Assembly (NCBI RefSeq): GCF_003057745.1 | Contig: NZ_QBJD02000001.1 | Span: forward strand, 1 to 64,000 | Direction: 5' to 3' | DNA from: Enterobacter sp. RIT418 | Lineage (GTDB): Bacteria; Pseudomonadota; Gammaproteobacteria; Enterobacterales; Enterobacteriaceae | Length of the DNA stretch: 64,000 bases | Shown: piece after piece, positions 42,078-52,207 of the stretch | Numbering within the stretch: the stretch's first letter is position 1 | Layout: each line of letters starts with the position of its first letter | The notes under the pieces: model-generated | The model's input: only the letters and a program-made list of their open reading frames with translations | Databases searched by the model: none | Told to the model about the DNA's origin: nothing | Position numbers and translations under genes: made by a program

Positions 42078-44690
42078 ATGACACAACAGCCACAAGCCAA
42101 ATACCGCCACGACTACCGTGCGCCGGATTACCTGATTAGCGATATCGATCTGACTTTTGACCTGGATGCCACTAAAACCGTTGTTACGGCGGTAAGCCAG
42201 GTCATGCGCCAGAGCGCGACGGCTGTGCCGCTGCGCCTGGATGGCGAAGACCTGACGCTGGTTTCCCTGCATATTAATGATGTAGCCTGGACAGACTATA
42301 AAGAAGAAGGCAACCAGCTGGTCATCGATAATCTGCCGGAACGCTTTACGCTGCGCATCGTCAATGAAATTAGCCCTGCTGCTAACACCGCGCTGGAAGG
42401 GCTTTACCAGTCGGGCGTGGCGCTGTGTACCCAGTGTGAAGCCGAAGGCTTCCGCCATATCACCTGGTATCTTGACCGCCCGGACGTGCTGGCGCGTTTT
42501 ACCACCAAAATTATCGCCGATAAAACGCTGTATCCCTTCCTGCTTTCCAACGGGAACCGCGTAGGCGAAGGCGAACTGGAAAACGGGCGTCACTGGGTGC
42601 AGTGGCGGGACCCGTTCCCGAAACCGTGCTACCTGTTTGCGCTGGTGGCGGGGGACTTCGACGTCCTGCGCGACACTTTCAAAACCCGTTCAGGCCGCGA
42701 GGTGGCGCTGGAGCTGTTTGTTGACCGCGGCAACCTCGACCGCGCGCCGTGGGCGATGACCTCCCTGATCAATTCCATGAAGTGGGACGAGGAGCGCTTC
42801 GGCCTCGAATACGATCTCGACATCTATATGATCGTCGCCGTCGACTTCTTCAACATGGGCGCGATGGAGAACAAGGGCCTTAACGTCTTTAACTCCAAAT
42901 ACGTCCTCGCCCGCACCGATACCGCCACCGATAAAGATTATCTCGATATTGAGCGCGTTATCGGCCACGAGTATTTCCACAACTGGACCGGTAACCGCGT
43001 GACCTGCCGCGACTGGTTCCAGCTGAGCCTGAAAGAGGGCCTGACCGTCTTCCGCGACCAGGAGTTCAGCTCCGATTTGGGTTCGCGCGCGGTCAACCGT
43101 ATCAATAACGTGCGCACCATGCGCGGCCTGCAGTTTGCGGAAGACGCCAGCCCGATGGCGCACCCGATTCGCCCGGATAAAGTTATCGAGATGAACAACT
43201 TCTACACCCTGACGGTGTACGAGAAGGGCGCTGAGATCATTCGCATGATCCACACCCTGCTGGGCGAAGAAAACTTCCAGAAGGGCATGCAGCTTTACTT
43301 CGAGCGTCATGACGGCAGCGCGGCTACCTGCGATGATTTCGTTCAGGCAATGGAAGATGCCTCGAATGTCGACCTGTCCCACTTCCGCCGCTGGTACAGC
43401 CAGGCCGGCACGCCGATTGTGACCGTTAAAGACGACTACAACCCGGAGACCGAGCAGTACACGTTGACCATCAGCCAGCGCACGCCGCCGACGGCCGAGC
43501 AGGAAGAGAAGCATCCTTTACATATTCCGTTCAGCATTGAGCTGTACGATAACGAAGGCAAAGTCATCCCGCTGCAGAAGGGCGGCCATCCGGTCCATCA
43601 CGTGCTCAACGTGACCCAGGCCGAGCAGACCTTTATCTTCGATAACGTCTACTTCCAGCCGGTCCCGGCGCTGCTTTGCGAATTCTCCGCGCCGGTGAAG
43701 CTGGAGTACAAGTGGAGCGACCAGCAGCTGACCTTCCTGATGCGCCACGCGCGCAACGACTTCTCCCGCTGGGATGCGGCGCAAAGCCTGCTGGCAACCT
43801 ACATCAAGCTGAACGTTAACCGATACCAGCAGGGTCAGCCGCTGACTCTGCCGGTGCATGTCGCCGACGCGTTCCGCGCGATCCTGCTGGATGAGCACAT
43901 TGACCCGGCGCTGGCGGCTGAAATCCTGACGCTGCCGTCCGCGACGGAAATCGCCGAGCTGTTCGACATTATCGACCCGATCGCGATTGTTGCCGTGCGT
44001 GAAGCGCTGACCCGCACGCTGGCGACCGAGCTGGCGGACGAGTTCCTCGCAATTTACAACGCCAACCGGCTGGACGCGTATCGCGTTGAGCATGCGGATA
44101 TCGGCAAGCGTTCTCTGCGCAATACCTGCCTGCGCTATCTGGCGTTTGGCGAGGTCGAGCTCGCAGACGCGCTGGTGAGCAAGCAGTATCACGATGCGGA
44201 CAACATGACCGACGCGCTGGCGGCCCTGGCGGCAAGCGTCGCCGCCGAACTGCCGTGCCGCGATGCGCTGATGCAGGAATACGATGACAAGTGGCATCAG
44301 GATGGTCTGGTGATGGACAAGTGGTTCATCCTGCAGGCCACCAGCCCGGCGGCCGACGCGCTTAGCAACGTGCGCAGCCTGCTGAAGCATCGCTCGTTCA
44401 CCATGAGCAACCCGAACCGCGTGCGCTCGCTGATCGGCGCGTTTGCCAGCAGCAATCCGGCCGCGTTCCACGCGGAAGACGGCAGCGGCTATCAGTTTAT
44501 GGTGGAAATGCTGACCGAGCTGAACAGCCGTAACCCGCAGGTGGCGTCGCGCCTGATTGAGCCGCTGATCCGCCTGAAGCGCTACGATGCGAAGCGTCAG
44601 GCGAAGATGCGCGCCGCGCTTGAGCAGCTAAAAGGGCTGGAAAACCTGTCCGGCGATTTGTACGAGAAGATCGCTAAAGCCTTAGCGTGA
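42078..44690 (+). CDS. pepN: Aminopeptidase N
   Basis: M1-family zinc aminopeptidase, the main broad-specificity aminopeptidase of enterobacteria; cytoplasmic. It has 870 residues, as in E. coli. The substrate motif GAMEN (about 261-265) and the zinc site HEYFH (His297, Glu298, His301) with the distal Glu in LSLKEGLTVFRDQEF are present. The ATG is preceded by AAGG. It is divergent from pncB across 255 bases and followed by a strong terminator. Confidence 0.98.
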   Translation: MTQQPQAKYRHDYRAPDYLISDIDLTFDLDATKTVVTAVSQVMRQSATAVPLRLDGEDLTLVSLHINDVAWTDYKEEGNQLVIDNLPERFTLRIVNEISPAANTALEGLYQSGVALCTQCEAEGFRHITWYLDRPDVLARFTTKIIADKTLYPFLLSNGNRVGEGELENGRHWVQWRDPFPKPCYLFALVAGDFDVLRDTFKTRSGREVALELFVDRGNLDRAPWAMTSLINSMKWDEERFGLEYDLDIYMIVAVDFFNMGAMENKGLNVFNSKYVLARTDTATDKDYLDIERVIGHEYFHNWTGNRVTCRDWFQLSLKEGLTVFRDQEFSSDLGSRAVNRINNVRTMRGLQFAEDASPMAHPIRPDKVIEMNNFYTLTVYEKGAEIIRMIHTLLGEENFQKGMQLYFERHDGSAATCDDFVQAMEDASNVDLSHFRRWYSQAGTPIVTVKDDYNPETEQYTLTISQRTPPTAEQEEKHPLHIPFSIELYDNEGKVIPLQKGGHPVHHVLNVTQAEQTFIFDNVYFQPVPALLCEFSAPVKLEYKWSDQQLTFLMRHARNDFSRWDAAQSLLATYIKLNVNRYQQGQPLTLPVHVADAFRAILLDEHIDPALAAEILTLPSATEIAELFDIIDPIAIVAVREALTRTLATELADEFLAIYNANRLDAYRVEHADIGKRSLRNTCLRYLAFGEVELADALVSKQYHDADNMTDALAALAASVAAELPCRDALMQEYDDKWHQDGLVMDKWFILQATSPAADALSNVRSLLKHRSFTMSNPNRVRSLIGAFASSNPAAFHAEDGSGYQFMVEMLTELNSRNPQVASRLIEPLIRLKRYDAKRQAKMRAALEQLKGLENLSGDLYEKIAKALA

Positions 44691-44720
44691 TGTAAAAAAG
44701 CCCGGTGGGCAGCTAAAAGC

Positions 44721-44755
44721 AAAACGGCAACCTCGGTTGCCGTTTTTAGTGTTTT
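44721..44755 (+). terminator. Rho-independent terminator after pepN
   Basis: AAAACGGCAAC (44721-44731), CTCG loop, GTTGCCGTTTT (44736-44746), followed by TAGTGTTTT. It has a long stem and lies 31 bases past the pepN stop. Confidence 0.85.
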
Positions 44756-44757
44756 CT

Positions 44758-44792
44758 CCCTCTCCCTGCGGGAGAGGGCCGGGGTGAGGGCA
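44758..44792. repeat. REP-like palindromic element between pepN and ssuB
   Basis: CCCTCTCCCTGCGGGAGAGG folds into a near-perfect hairpin and is followed by GCCGGGGTGAGGG. This sequence type recurs in intergenic regions of Enterobacter and related genomes, which I state from general familiarity. It lies directly before the ssuB stop, between convergent genes. No second copy was noticed in the window, so its repeated status is inferred. Confidence 0.6.
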
Positions 44793-45563
44793 TCAGGCAT
44801 TAGCCTTCGCCCGCCTTAGCTCCGTTTCCCCGCGCTTCATCACCCGCTCAAGAACCTGCGCCTCCAGCTCCGCCAGCCTGGCCGAGCCCACGCGGCGTGG
44901 ACGCGGAATATCCACCGTCAGATCCAGCCCAATTCGTCCTTCTTCTATGAGCAGCACGCGGTCGGCCATCGCGACGGCTTCGCTGACGTCGTGCGTGACC
45001 AGAATGACCGTAAAGCCGTGGGTCTGCCATAGCGAAACGATTAGCTCCTGCATTTCAATGCGCGTCAGGGCATCCAGCGCGCCGAGCGGTTCATCGAGCA
45101 GCAGCAGGCCGGGGCGATGGATCAGCGCCCTTGCCAGCGCCACGCGCTGCTTTTGACCGCCGGATAGCGCGGCTGGCCACTCTGCCGCACGGTTTTCCAG
45201 CCCGACGGCGGCCAGCGCATGACGCGCGCTATCGCGCCAGCTTCCCTTTAGCCCCAGGCCGACGTTATCAATGACCGATTTCCACGGCAGCAGGCGCGCG
45301 TCCTGAAACATCATCCGCGTATCGTCCTGAATGTTCGCCAGGGGCGTCGTGCCTGCGAGAATTTCACCGCCGTTCGGCGCTTCCAGCCCGGCCAAAAGCC
45401 GCAGCAGCGTGCTTTTTCCGCCGCCGCTGCGGCCCACCACGGCCACGAACTGTCCGGCGGGAATGTGAAGATCCAGCGCGTTAAGAATTGTGTTATCGCC
45501 GTAGCGCTTGGTTACGCCGTTAAGCAGCAGCGGCGTACCCTGGTTCAGTCGAGCCGTATTCAT
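44793..45563 (-). CDS. ssuB: Aliphatic sulfonate ABC transporter ATP-binding protein
   Basis: ATPase of the SsuABC importer for alkanesulfonates. It has 256 residues from the ATG at 45563 ([17 protein letters not shown]), close to E. coli (255); the upstream extension lies in ssuC. Walker [10 protein letters not shown], signature [15 protein letters not shown] and Walker [13 protein letters not shown] are intact. It overlaps the ssuC stop by 4 bases. Last gene of ssuEADCB. Confidence 0.97.
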   Translation of the reverse strand: MNTARLNQGTPLLLNGVTKRYGDNTILNALDLHIPAGQFVAVVGRSGGGKSTLLRLLAGLEAPNGGEILAGTTPLANIQDDTRMMFQDARLLPWKSVIDNVGLGLKGSWRDSARHALAAVGLENRAAEWPAALSGGQKQRVALARALIHRPGLLLLDEPLGALDALTRIEMQELIVSLWQTHGFTVILVTHDVSEAVAMADRVLLIEEGRIGLDLTVDIPRPRRVGSARLAELEAQVLERVMKRGETELRRAKANA

Positions 45564-46351
45564 GCTTTTGCCTCCTGAGCGGTATAGGCCGGGTTCCAGC
45601 GCAGCCAGGTGCGCTCCAGCCACTGGGCGCTGACGTCGGCAAGCTTGCCGAGCAGGGCGTAGAGAATGATGGCAACCACCACCACGTCCGTTTGCAGGAA
45701 CTCGCGGGCGTTCATTGCCAGATAGCCGATGCCGGAGTTAGCCGAAATAGTTTCAGCAACGATCAGCGTCAGCCACATCAGGCCCAGCGCAAAGCGCACG
45801 CCGACCATAATGGAGGGCAGGGCGCCCGGCAGGATCACGTGGATAAACAGCGCGAAGCCGGAGAGCCCGTAGCTGCGCGCCATCTCCACCAGCCCGCGAT
45901 CGATGCTGCGAATGCCGTGCCAGGTATTGATGTAAATCGGGAACAGCGTCCCCAGCGCCACGAGGAAGATCCTGGCGCTCTCATCAATGCCGAACCACAG
46001 GATAACCAGTGGGATCAGCGCCAGATGCGGCACGTTGCGCAGCATCTGAACGGACGTGTCCAGCAGGCGCTCTCCCCAGCGCGACAGGCCGCTAATCAGC
46101 CCCAGCGCCAGGCCGATGCTGCCGCCAATCGAAAAGCCAATCGCCGCGCGCCAGGAGCTGATCGCCAGGTGCTGCCACAGCTCGCCGCTCACGCTCAGCG
46201 ACCAGAAGGCTTCGACAACGCCCTCGGGTGAGGGCAGTATGCGGCTGGAGAGCCAGCCGACCGAGGACGCCAGCTGCCAGAAGGCGACAATGCCGACGGG
46301 GAGAAACCAGGGGGCGGCGCGCAGCAGCCATTTTTGTGCGGTGGCAGACAT
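45560..46351 (-). CDS. ssuC: Aliphatic sulfonate ABC transporter permease
   Basis: Inner-membrane permease of the sulfonate importer. It has 263 residues from the ATG at 46351 ([15 protein letters not shown]), the E. coli length, with AAGGAG upstream; the in-frame extension into ssuD is not used. About six membrane helices are present, and the BPD-transport EAA-like loop is seen near [20 protein letters not shown]. It overlaps ssuB by 4 bases; ssuD is 10 bases upstream. Confidence 0.97.
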   Translation of the reverse strand: MSATAQKWLLRAAPWFLPVGIVAFWQLASSVGWLSSRILPSPEGVVEAFWSLSVSGELWQHLAISSWRAAIGFSIGGSIGLALGLISGLSRWGERLLDTSVQMLRNVPHLALIPLVILWFGIDESARIFLVALGTLFPIYINTWHGIRSIDRGLVEMARSYGLSGFALFIHVILPGALPSIMVGVRFALGLMWLTLIVAETISANSGIGYLAMNAREFLQTDVVVVAIILYALLGKLADVSAQWLERTWLRWNPAYTAQEAKA

Positions 46352-46361
46352 GGTTGTCTCC

Positions 46362-47507
46362 TTAGCTTTGCGCCGCTTTTCGCGGGATAAACTCGTTTGC
46401 AATTGCTTCGCCCTGAAGCTGAAGGCGCTGCGGCTGCGGTATCTCCGGGATGGCGACATCCAGATGCGGAAATAACAGCTCGCCTACCCTGTAGGCCTCT
46501 TCAAGATGCGGATAGCCGGAGAGAATAAAGCTGTCGATGCCCAGCTCCGCGTACTCGTTGATACGCGCCGCCACGGTTGGGCCATCGCCCACCAGCGCCG
46601 TTCCCGCGCCGCCGCGCACCAGGCCAACGCCCGCCCACAGGTTGGGGCCGATCTCCAGATCCTCGCGCTTGCCGTTGTGCAGCGACGCCATCCGGTGCTG
46701 CCCCACGGAGTCGGTTTTGGCAAACGCCGCCTGGGCCTTGGCTATGGTGGCATCATCGAGATGTGAAATCAGCCGGTCCGCAGCCTGCCAGGCCTCTTGA
46801 GTGGTTTCGCGCACGATGACGTGCAGGCGAATGCCGAAGCGGACCCTGCGGCCACGCGCTGCCGCTTTGGCACGGACCTGTTCAATTTTCTCCTTCACCA
46901 GATGCGGCGGCTCGCCCCACGTTAGGTAGAGATCGACCTGTTCGGCCGCCAGATCCTGCGCCACGTCCGACGAACCGCCGAAATAGAGCGGCGGACGCGG
47001 CTGCTGCACCGGCGGGAAGTAGAGCTTCGCATCGCGAACGTGGACGTGTTTGCCCTCGAACGTCACCGTCTCGCCCTCAAGCAGGCGGCGCCAGACGCGG
47101 GTAAACTCGGCGGACGCCTCATAGCGTTCGGTATGATCGAGGTACACGCCGTCGCCCGCCAGCTCCTGCGGATCGCTGCCGGTCACCAGGTTAAACAGCG
47201 CGCGTCCGTTGGACAGCCGATCCAGCGTGGCGGCCTGGCGCGCGGCCACCGTCGGGGAAACGACGCTTGGGCGCAGCGCGACGAGAAACTTCAGCCGCTG
47301 GGTGACCGGGATCATCGAGGCTGCGACCAGCCAGGCGTCCTCGCAGGAGCGTCCGGTCGGGATCAGCACGCCGGTAAAGCCGATGCGGTCCGCCGCCTGC
47401 GCAATTTGCTGCAGGTAGCCATGGTCAACGGGACGAGACCCTTCTTCGGTACCCAGATAGTGGCCGTCACCGTGGGTAGGTAAAAACCAGAAAAGATTCA
47501 GACTCAT
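46362..47507 (-). CDS. ssuD: FMNH2-dependent alkanesulfonate monooxygenase
   Basis: Flavin-dependent monooxygenase (bacterial luciferase-like TIM barrel) that splits alkanesulfonates to an aldehyde and sulfite, using FMNH2 from SsuE. It has 381 residues, as in E. coli, beginning [19 protein letters not shown]. Typical segments [10 protein letters not shown] and [13 protein letters not shown] are present. It overlaps the ssuA stop by 4 bases (ATGA-type junction). Confidence 0.98.
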   Translation of the reverse strand: MSLNLFWFLPTHGDGHYLGTEEGSRPVDHGYLQQIAQAADRIGFTGVLIPTGRSCEDAWLVAASMIPVTQRLKFLVALRPSVVSPTVAARQAATLDRLSNGRALFNLVTGSDPQELAGDGVYLDHTERYEASAEFTRVWRRLLEGETVTFEGKHVHVRDAKLYFPPVQQPRPPLYFGGSSDVAQDLAAEQVDLYLTWGEPPHLVKEKIEQVRAKAAARGRRVRFGIRLHVIVRETTQEAWQAADRLISHLDDATIAKAQAAFAKTDSVGQHRMASLHNGKREDLEIGPNLWAGVGLVRGGAGTALVGDGPTVAARINEYAELGIDSFILSGYPHLEEAYRVGELLFPHLDVAIPEIPQPQRLQLQGEAIANEFIPRKAAQS

Positions 47508-48466
47508 GATTTGGTTCCTTCTTTGCCGGCAGGCTGCCAGATGCGTTCGCGAATATTGACCTGTTTTGGCACCAGGCGGTTTTGATAAAAGAGATCTGCG
47601 GTTTGCTGCTGAAGCGCGGCGACGCGCGCGTCCACGGGAGTAATCCGGGTGGGCGGCCGATGATTGAGGTAGCTCGCAATTACCGGTTCAGGCAAGCCCA
47701 TGGTTTTGGCCAGCAGGGCGATGCTCGCCTGTCGCTGGGTTTGCGTCAGCGCATCGGCCTCGGTAAAGGTATCCAGCACGCCCTGAATAAAGGTGCCGTT
47801 CTTTTCCGCATACGGACGTGCGGCGAGATAGAACGAACCGGTCTGCTTCAGCGTGGTGCCGTCTTTGAGCACGCGCACGCCGCCCTGCAGCAGCGCGGCG
47901 GAGTAGTACGGGTCCCAAATGGCCCAGGCATCCACGTTCTTTTGCTGGAACGCGGCGCGGGCGTCGGCGGGCGTCAGGTAAACGGGCTGAATGTCGGTAA
48001 ACTTCAGCCCGGCCTCCTGCAGCGCGCGCAGCAGCAGGTTGTGCGAGCTGGAACCTTTCTGGAACGCGACCTTATGGCCCTTAAGGTCGGCGACGCGCTT
48101 AATGTCGCTGTTCTCTGGAACCAGGATCACTTCCGCTTTGGGCTTGGCGGGCTCAACGCCAACGTAAACCAGATCCGCGCCCGCGGCCTGCGCAAAGATC
48201 GGCGGAATATCGCCCGTGCTGCCAAGATCGATACTGCCGACATTGAGCGCTTCAAGCATTTGCGGCCCGGCCGGGAACTCTATCCAGGAGAATTTCGTTT
48301 CAGGAAAACGCTTTTCCAGAAGCTGGTGATTTTTTGCCAGCACCATGCTGACGCTGCCTTTCTGATAGCCGATGCGCAGGCTGTCGGGCGCCGCGTCGGC
48401 CGCATTCGCCAGAGACGACATCGCCAGCAGGCCTGCGAGTCCGATTCGGGTTAACGTTTTAAACAT
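47504..48466 (-). CDS. ssuA: Aliphatic sulfonate-binding periplasmic protein
   Basis: Periplasmic solute-binding protein that delivers sulfonates to SsuBC. It has 320 residues from the ATG at 48466 ([18 protein letters not shown]), with a signal peptide ending around NAADA. The mature part begins [19 protein letters not shown] and contains [20 protein letters not shown] much longer in-frame reading to 48769 runs through ssuE and is not real. It overlaps the ssuE 3' end by 8 bases. Confidence 0.97.
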   Translation of the reverse strand: MFKTLTRIGLAGLLAMSSLANAADAAPDSLRIGYQKGSVSMVLAKNHQLLEKRFPETKFSWIEFPAGPQMLEALNVGSIDLGSTGDIPPIFAQAAGADLVYVGVEPAKPKAEVILVPENSDIKRVADLKGHKVAFQKGSSSHNLLLRALQEAGLKFTDIQPVYLTPADARAAFQQKNVDAWAIWDPYYSAALLQGGVRVLKDGTTLKQTGSFYLAARPYAEKNGTFIQGVLDTFTEADALTQTQRQASIALLAKTMGLPEPVIASYLNHRPPTRITPVDARVAALQQQTADLFYQNRLVPKQVNIRERIWQPAGKEGTKS

Positions 48467-49034
48467 GGGCCACTCCTTGCAGCTGCTTGAACGCAGGCAC
48501 CGTGGCATCGCGACGGTGGAGGGCCTGCCAGAACGTTTCCAGCGCGCTATCGAGGCGGGTTTGCAGGTTCGGCGTGAAGTGCGGCCTGTGCTGATAATCG
48601 ATAACCTGCGAATCGTCAGCAAAGACGCCGTGCAGGATCTCCTGCGCTTTAAGCGCGCTGAGCACCGGCTTGAGGGCGTAGTCCACCGCCAGAAGATGGG
48701 CGATGGTGCCTCCGGTTGCCAGAGGCAGGACAACTTTGCCGTCCAGCGCGCGTTCGGGCAGCAGGTCAAGCAGGGTTTTCAGCGCGCCAGAAAACGAGGC
48801 TTTATACACCGGCGTCGCGACGATTAGGCCATCCGCACCGTTCAGCTGTTCGATGAACGTCTTCAGCGCCGGACTGTCAAAACGGGCGTACAGCAGATCC
48901 TCAGGCTCGAAGTTGTGCAGGTTCCAGTGACACACTTCCACGTTTAGCGCATTGAGCTTTTCGCGGGCATATTCCAGTAGCGAACTGGAACGAGAGGGGA
49001 ATCGGGGACTTCCGGCCAGGGTGATAACGCGCAT
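48459..49034 (-). CDS. ssuE: NAD(P)H-dependent FMN reductase
   Basis: Supplies reduced FMN to SsuD. It has 191 residues, as in E. coli. The flavodoxin-like N-terminus MRVITLAGSPRFPSRSSSLL and the flavin loop TPVYKASFSGALKTLLDLLP are visible. First gene of ssuEADCB, preceded by AAGGAG. The 222 bases up to pyrD should hold the Cbl-dependent promoter; an AT-rich stretch (49040-49100) is seen, but I cannot assign a Cbl or CysB site. Confidence 0.97.
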   Translation of the reverse strand: MRVITLAGSPRFPSRSSSLLEYAREKLNALNVEVCHWNLHNFEPEDLLYARFDSPALKTFIEQLNGADGLIVATPVYKASFSGALKTLLDLLPERALDGKVVLPLATGGTIAHLLAVDYALKPVLSALKAQEILHGVFADDSQVIDYQHRPHFTPNLQTRLDSALETFWQALHRRDATVPAFKQLQGVAHV

Positions 49035-49171
49035 GCAGGCTCCTTATAACTAATTGTTTGCTTTTATCTAACATTGATAACAATTTTCAGGAGTGTGACA
49101 TCGCGGGCGTTCTCCGCTAAATGATTTATCCGCACAATAAATGCCATAAACCGCATAAGAAATGCGCTGAA

Positions 49172-49187
49172 AGGTAAACGTTTGCGT
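49172..49187 (+). promoter_or_regulatory. PurR operator upstream of pyrD
   Basis: AGGTAAACGTTTGCGT matches the PurR palindrome ACGCAAACGTTTGCGT at 14 of 16 positions. It is about 110 bases before the pyrD start. pyrD is a known PurR target in E. coli. Confidence 0.75.
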
Positions 49188-49239
49188 TTTAACCCGCTTT
49201 TTTTGCCACAGGTCAATTCCCTTTCCGCGCCGGATCGCT

Positions 49240-49283
49240 GATAATCCCCTCCCGGTTTGCACACCGGGAATCCAGGAGAGTTC
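49240..49283 (+). promoter_or_regulatory. pyrD -10 and pyrimidine-responsive leader hairpin
   Basis: GATAAT (49240-49245) is followed by a pyrimidine-rich start region (CCCCTCCCGG). CCCGGT (49251-49256) and ACCGGG (49263-49268) form a hairpin just before the Shine-Dalgarno sequence AGGAGAG. In E. coli pyrD, CTP level shifts the start site so that this hairpin forms and blocks translation; the layout here is the same, but start sites are inferred. Confidence 0.65.
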
Positions 49284-50294
49284 ATGTACTACCCCTTCGT
49301 TCGTAAAGCCCTTTTCCAGCTCGATCCAGAGCGCGCCCATGAATTAACATTTCAGCAATTACGCCGCATTACCGGAACGCCGCTGGCGGCGCTGGTGCGT
49401 CAAAACGTGCCGGAGAAACCGGCGCAGTGCATGGGTCTGACCTTTAAAAATCCGCTGGGCCTCGCGGCTGGCCTTGATAAGAACGGTGAATGTATTGATG
49501 CGCTGGGCGCGATGGGGTTTGGCTCTATCGAGATCGGGACGGTGACGCCGCGCCCTCAGCCTGGCAACGACAAGCCGCGCCTGTTCCGGCTGGTCGAGGC
49601 CGAAGGGCTGATCAACCGCATGGGCTTCAATAACCTCGGCGTCGATCGCCTGGTCGAGAACGTAAAAAAATCCCATTACGATGGCGTATTAGGCATCAAT
49701 ATTGGCAAGAATAAAGACACGCCAGTTGAGCAGGGTAAAGATGACTATCTGATTTGTATGGAAAAAGTCTATGCCTACGCCGGTTATATTGCGATAAATA
49801 TTTCATCGCCGAATACCCCGGGCCTACGCTCATTACAATATGGCGAAGCGCTGGACGATCTTCTGAGCGGTATTAAAAATAAGCAAAATGAACTTCAGGC
49901 GATCCACCATAAATATGTTCCGGTGGCGGTTAAGATCGCCCCGGATCTTTCCGTTGAAGAATTGATCCAGGTGGCCGACAGTTTAGTTCGCCATAATATT
50001 GATGGCGTTATTGCCACCAATACGACGCTCGATCGCTCCCTCGTGCAGGGAATGAAACACTGTGACGAAGCGGGTGGTTTAAGCGGTCGTCCGGTGCAAT
50101 TAAAAAGTACCGAAATTATTCGTGCCCTGTCGGCCGAATTAAACGGTCGTCTCCCGATTATCGGCGTTGGGGGAATCGACTCCGTCATCGCCGCGCGCGA
50201 GAAGATGGCGGCGGGGGCATCGCTGGTCCAAATTTATTCCGGCTTTATTTTTAAAGGCCCGCCGCTGATTAAAGAAATCGTTACGCATATCTAA
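49284..50294 (+). CDS. pyrD: Dihydroorotate dehydrogenase (quinone)
   Basis: Class 2, membrane-associated enzyme that oxidises dihydroorotate to orotate with quinone as acceptor. It has 336 residues from the ATG at 49284 ([19 protein letters not shown]), the E. coli length; the longer frame from 49257 would include the leader hairpin. The N-terminal amphipathic helix is present, with FMN/substrate motifs [16 protein letters not shown] and [12 protein letters not shown] (catalytic Ser) and IGVGGIDS near the end. Confidence 0.98.
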   Translation: MYYPFVRKALFQLDPERAHELTFQQLRRITGTPLAALVRQNVPEKPAQCMGLTFKNPLGLAAGLDKNGECIDALGAMGFGSIEIGTVTPRPQPGNDKPRLFRLVEAEGLINRMGFNNLGVDRLVENVKKSHYDGVLGINIGKNKDTPVEQGKDDYLICMEKVYAYAGYIAINISSPNTPGLRSLQYGEALDDLLSGIKNKQNELQAIHHKYVPVAVKIAPDLSVEELIQVADSLVRHNIDGVIATNTTLDRSLVQGMKHCDEAGGLSGRPVQLKSTEIIRALSAELNGRLPIIGVGGIDSVIAAREKMAAGASLVQIYSGFIFKGPPLIKEIVTHI

Positions 50295-50311
50295 TCTTTT
50301 CTCTGAATCAG

Positions 50312-50347
50312 ACAACCAGGGCTTTATTTCCGGCCCTGGTTGTTTTA
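50312..50347 (+). terminator. Rho-independent terminator after pyrD
   Basis: ACAACCAGGGC (50312-50322) pairs with GCCCTGGTTGT (50333-50343) across a 10-base loop, then TTTTAT. Confidence 0.88.
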
Positions 50348-50460
50348 TATTCCGTCACTGTTGCTTATTTAGACATTATAGTCTTTTATTAATGTGGTAA
50401 TAAACGAAGCGGCAATCAGGACATTTTTAGAACAGGACGTTCCGGGGACGGGAGAGAAAC

Positions 50461-51003
50461 ATGCGTATTAAACCTGACGATAACTGGCGCTGGTATTTTT
50501 GCGACGAGCACGATCGAATGATGCTCGATTTAGCCAATGGCATGCTGTTTCGTTCTCGTTTTCCACGCCGCATGTTGACCCCCGATGCTTTCTCACCTTC
50601 GGGATTCTGCGTTGAGGATGCCGCTCTTTATTTCTCCTTTGAAGAGAAATGCCGTGACCTCGTCCTTTCAAAAGAACAGCGCGCCGAGCTGGTGTTAAAT
50701 GCCCTGGTCGCCATCCGTTTCCTCAAGCCACAGATGCCAAAAAGCTGGCACTTTCTCGCGCACGGCGTGAACTGGTCACCGACAACGGGGGATGCAGCAA
50801 GCGTGAATTTAAGCGATACCGCGGAAGAGGTGAACCTGCTGGTGGTTGAGCCCGGTGAAAACGCGGCGCTTTGCCTGCTGGCCCAGCCCGGCGTGACGTT
50901 CGCCGGGCGAATGATGCAGCTTGGCGATGCGATTAAAGTGATGAACGACAGGCTGAAGCCTCAGCTTCGCGTTGATGCATTCAGCCTCGAGCAGGCGGTT
51001 TAA
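50461..51003 (+). CDS. zapC: Cell division protein ZapC
   Basis: FtsZ-associated protein that promotes lateral bundling of FtsZ filaments in the Z ring. It has 180 residues, as in E. coli YcbW, starting [14 protein letters not shown] after GGGAGAG. No known catalytic motif. Its stop overlaps the convergent ycbX stop by four bases. Confidence 0.95.
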   Translation: MRIKPDDNWRWYFCDEHDRMMLDLANGMLFRSRFPRRMLTPDAFSPSGFCVEDAALYFSFEEKCRDLVLSKEQRAELVLNALVAIRFLKPQMPKSWHFLAHGVNWSPTTGDAASVNLSDTAEEVNLLVVEPGENAALCLLAQPGVTFAGRMMQLGDAIKVMNDRLKPQLRVDAFSLEQAV

Positions 51004-52109
51004 GCTTCCAGCTGTACCGACGTGACGGGAACGCAGCTGCAGCACAGGATCGTACCGTCTTCCCCAATCGCCGATTTTTTCAGCCCGGTGACTTCGCCTT
51101 CAATCAGTTTAATTCGACAGCATCCGCAGATCCCCGCGCGGCAGGAATAGGGAACGCGTATTCCCGCTTGTTCAAGCTGCTCAAGCAGCACCTGCTGGTT
51201 GTTCCCCTTGATGACTTTGCCTTCCCAGTGAATGTCCACGCTCGACGCTGGCGCCGTTTCGAGATCGACGAACTCCTCTTCCTGACCGGATCCGTACGCT
51301 CTGGCAGGGCCGCGGGCGAGGATCTCGACGTCATCGCCCACGCGGATCACGCCGCTTGAGCGGGGGATAAGGTTTTGGCCGAAATCCACGTCGCCGTTAT
51401 CCTGCGCGGTGCGGAAGGACTGCAGGGTTTTTAGCGGCTCGCCGGAAGGGTGCTTTTGGCCTTTCTCAGGGCTCACGGTGGTGAAAATGCAGCGGCTGCA
51501 CGGCTTCACCACGTCAAAAATCACGCTGCCGATTCGAATGACTTTCCAGGTGTCCTCATCCCAGGCGTCTGCGCCCGTCACCACCAGGTTAGGACGGAAC
51601 TGCTCCATCTTCACGCTGGCCTTGCAGCGGTTTTGCAGATCGCGCAGGGACGCTTCGCTGGTGAGCAGGAACGGGAAGCCGTCAGCGAAGGAGAGCGGAA
51701 CGGCATCATGTCGCTTAACGCGGCGCGTTAGCTCGGGGCCGACCCAGCGCAGCTGAACGTCGCGGGCAAAAAAGCCGCTCAGCCAGCGGTTAACGTCGTC
51801 AGGGGCGATGCGCGCGGTAAAATGATTGCCCCACACTTCCGTTGGCGCATCCACGGGCGCAAAATCGCTGAAGCGCACGACCGCGCTGGAGCCGTCCGGT
51901 GCGGTCAGGTGCAGCCCATCATGCAGCGGGGAAGGGGTAAAGCGAACCATTTGCGGGAACTGTCTTGCTGTGATAAACGTGCCGTCAGGCTCGGTGACCA
52001 TAAAAATACGATCGAAGGCAAATCCGCTCATGTCGGCAAGCGCGTGAGAAACGCCAATGCCGCGCATGGATTTCACCGGATGGATAAAAAGCCTGGATAA
52101 CGTCGCCAC
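51000..52109 (-). CDS. ycbX: MOSC-domain 2Fe-2S protein YcbX
   Basis: Molybdenum-cofactor enzyme that detoxifies N-hydroxylated bases such as 6-N-hydroxylaminopurine with a CysJ partner in E. coli. It has 369 residues, the E. coli length, if started at the GTG at 52107-52109 ((M)[14 protein letters not shown]), which has GGGAG six bases upstream; the in-frame ATG at 52157 is unconserved. There is an N-terminal MOSC_N beta-barrel, a MOSC domain with cofactor cysteines in [10 protein letters not shown], and a C-terminal ferredoxin domain with CRAGICGCC and CCSC. E. coli uses ATG here, so the GTG is a difference. Confidence 0.93.
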   Translation of the reverse strand: MATLSRLFIHPVKSMRGIGVSHALADMSGFAFDRIFMVTEPDGTFITARQFPQMVRFTPSPLHDGLHLTAPDGSSAVVRFSDFAPVDAPTEVWGNHFTARIAPDDVNRWLSGFFARDVQLRWVGPELTRRVKRHDAVPLSFADGFPFLLTSEASLRDLQNRCKASVKMEQFRPNLVVTGADAWDEDTWKVIRIGSVIFDVVKPCSRCIFTTVSPEKGQKHPSGEPLKTLQSFRTAQDNGDVDFGQNLIPRSSGVIRVGDDVEILARGPARAYGSGQEEEFVDLETAPASSVDIHWEGKVIKGNNQQVLLEQLEQAGIRVPYSCRAGICGCCRIKLIEGEVTGLKKSAIGEDGTILCCSCVPVTSVQLEA

Positions 52110-52207
52110 TGCACACTCCCACAAATGAAAATAAGCCTTCAACTTTATGACATACACGCCATATTAGCTATAATGCGCGACAATTTTCTAAGAGTAAAAG
52201 TGACGAT

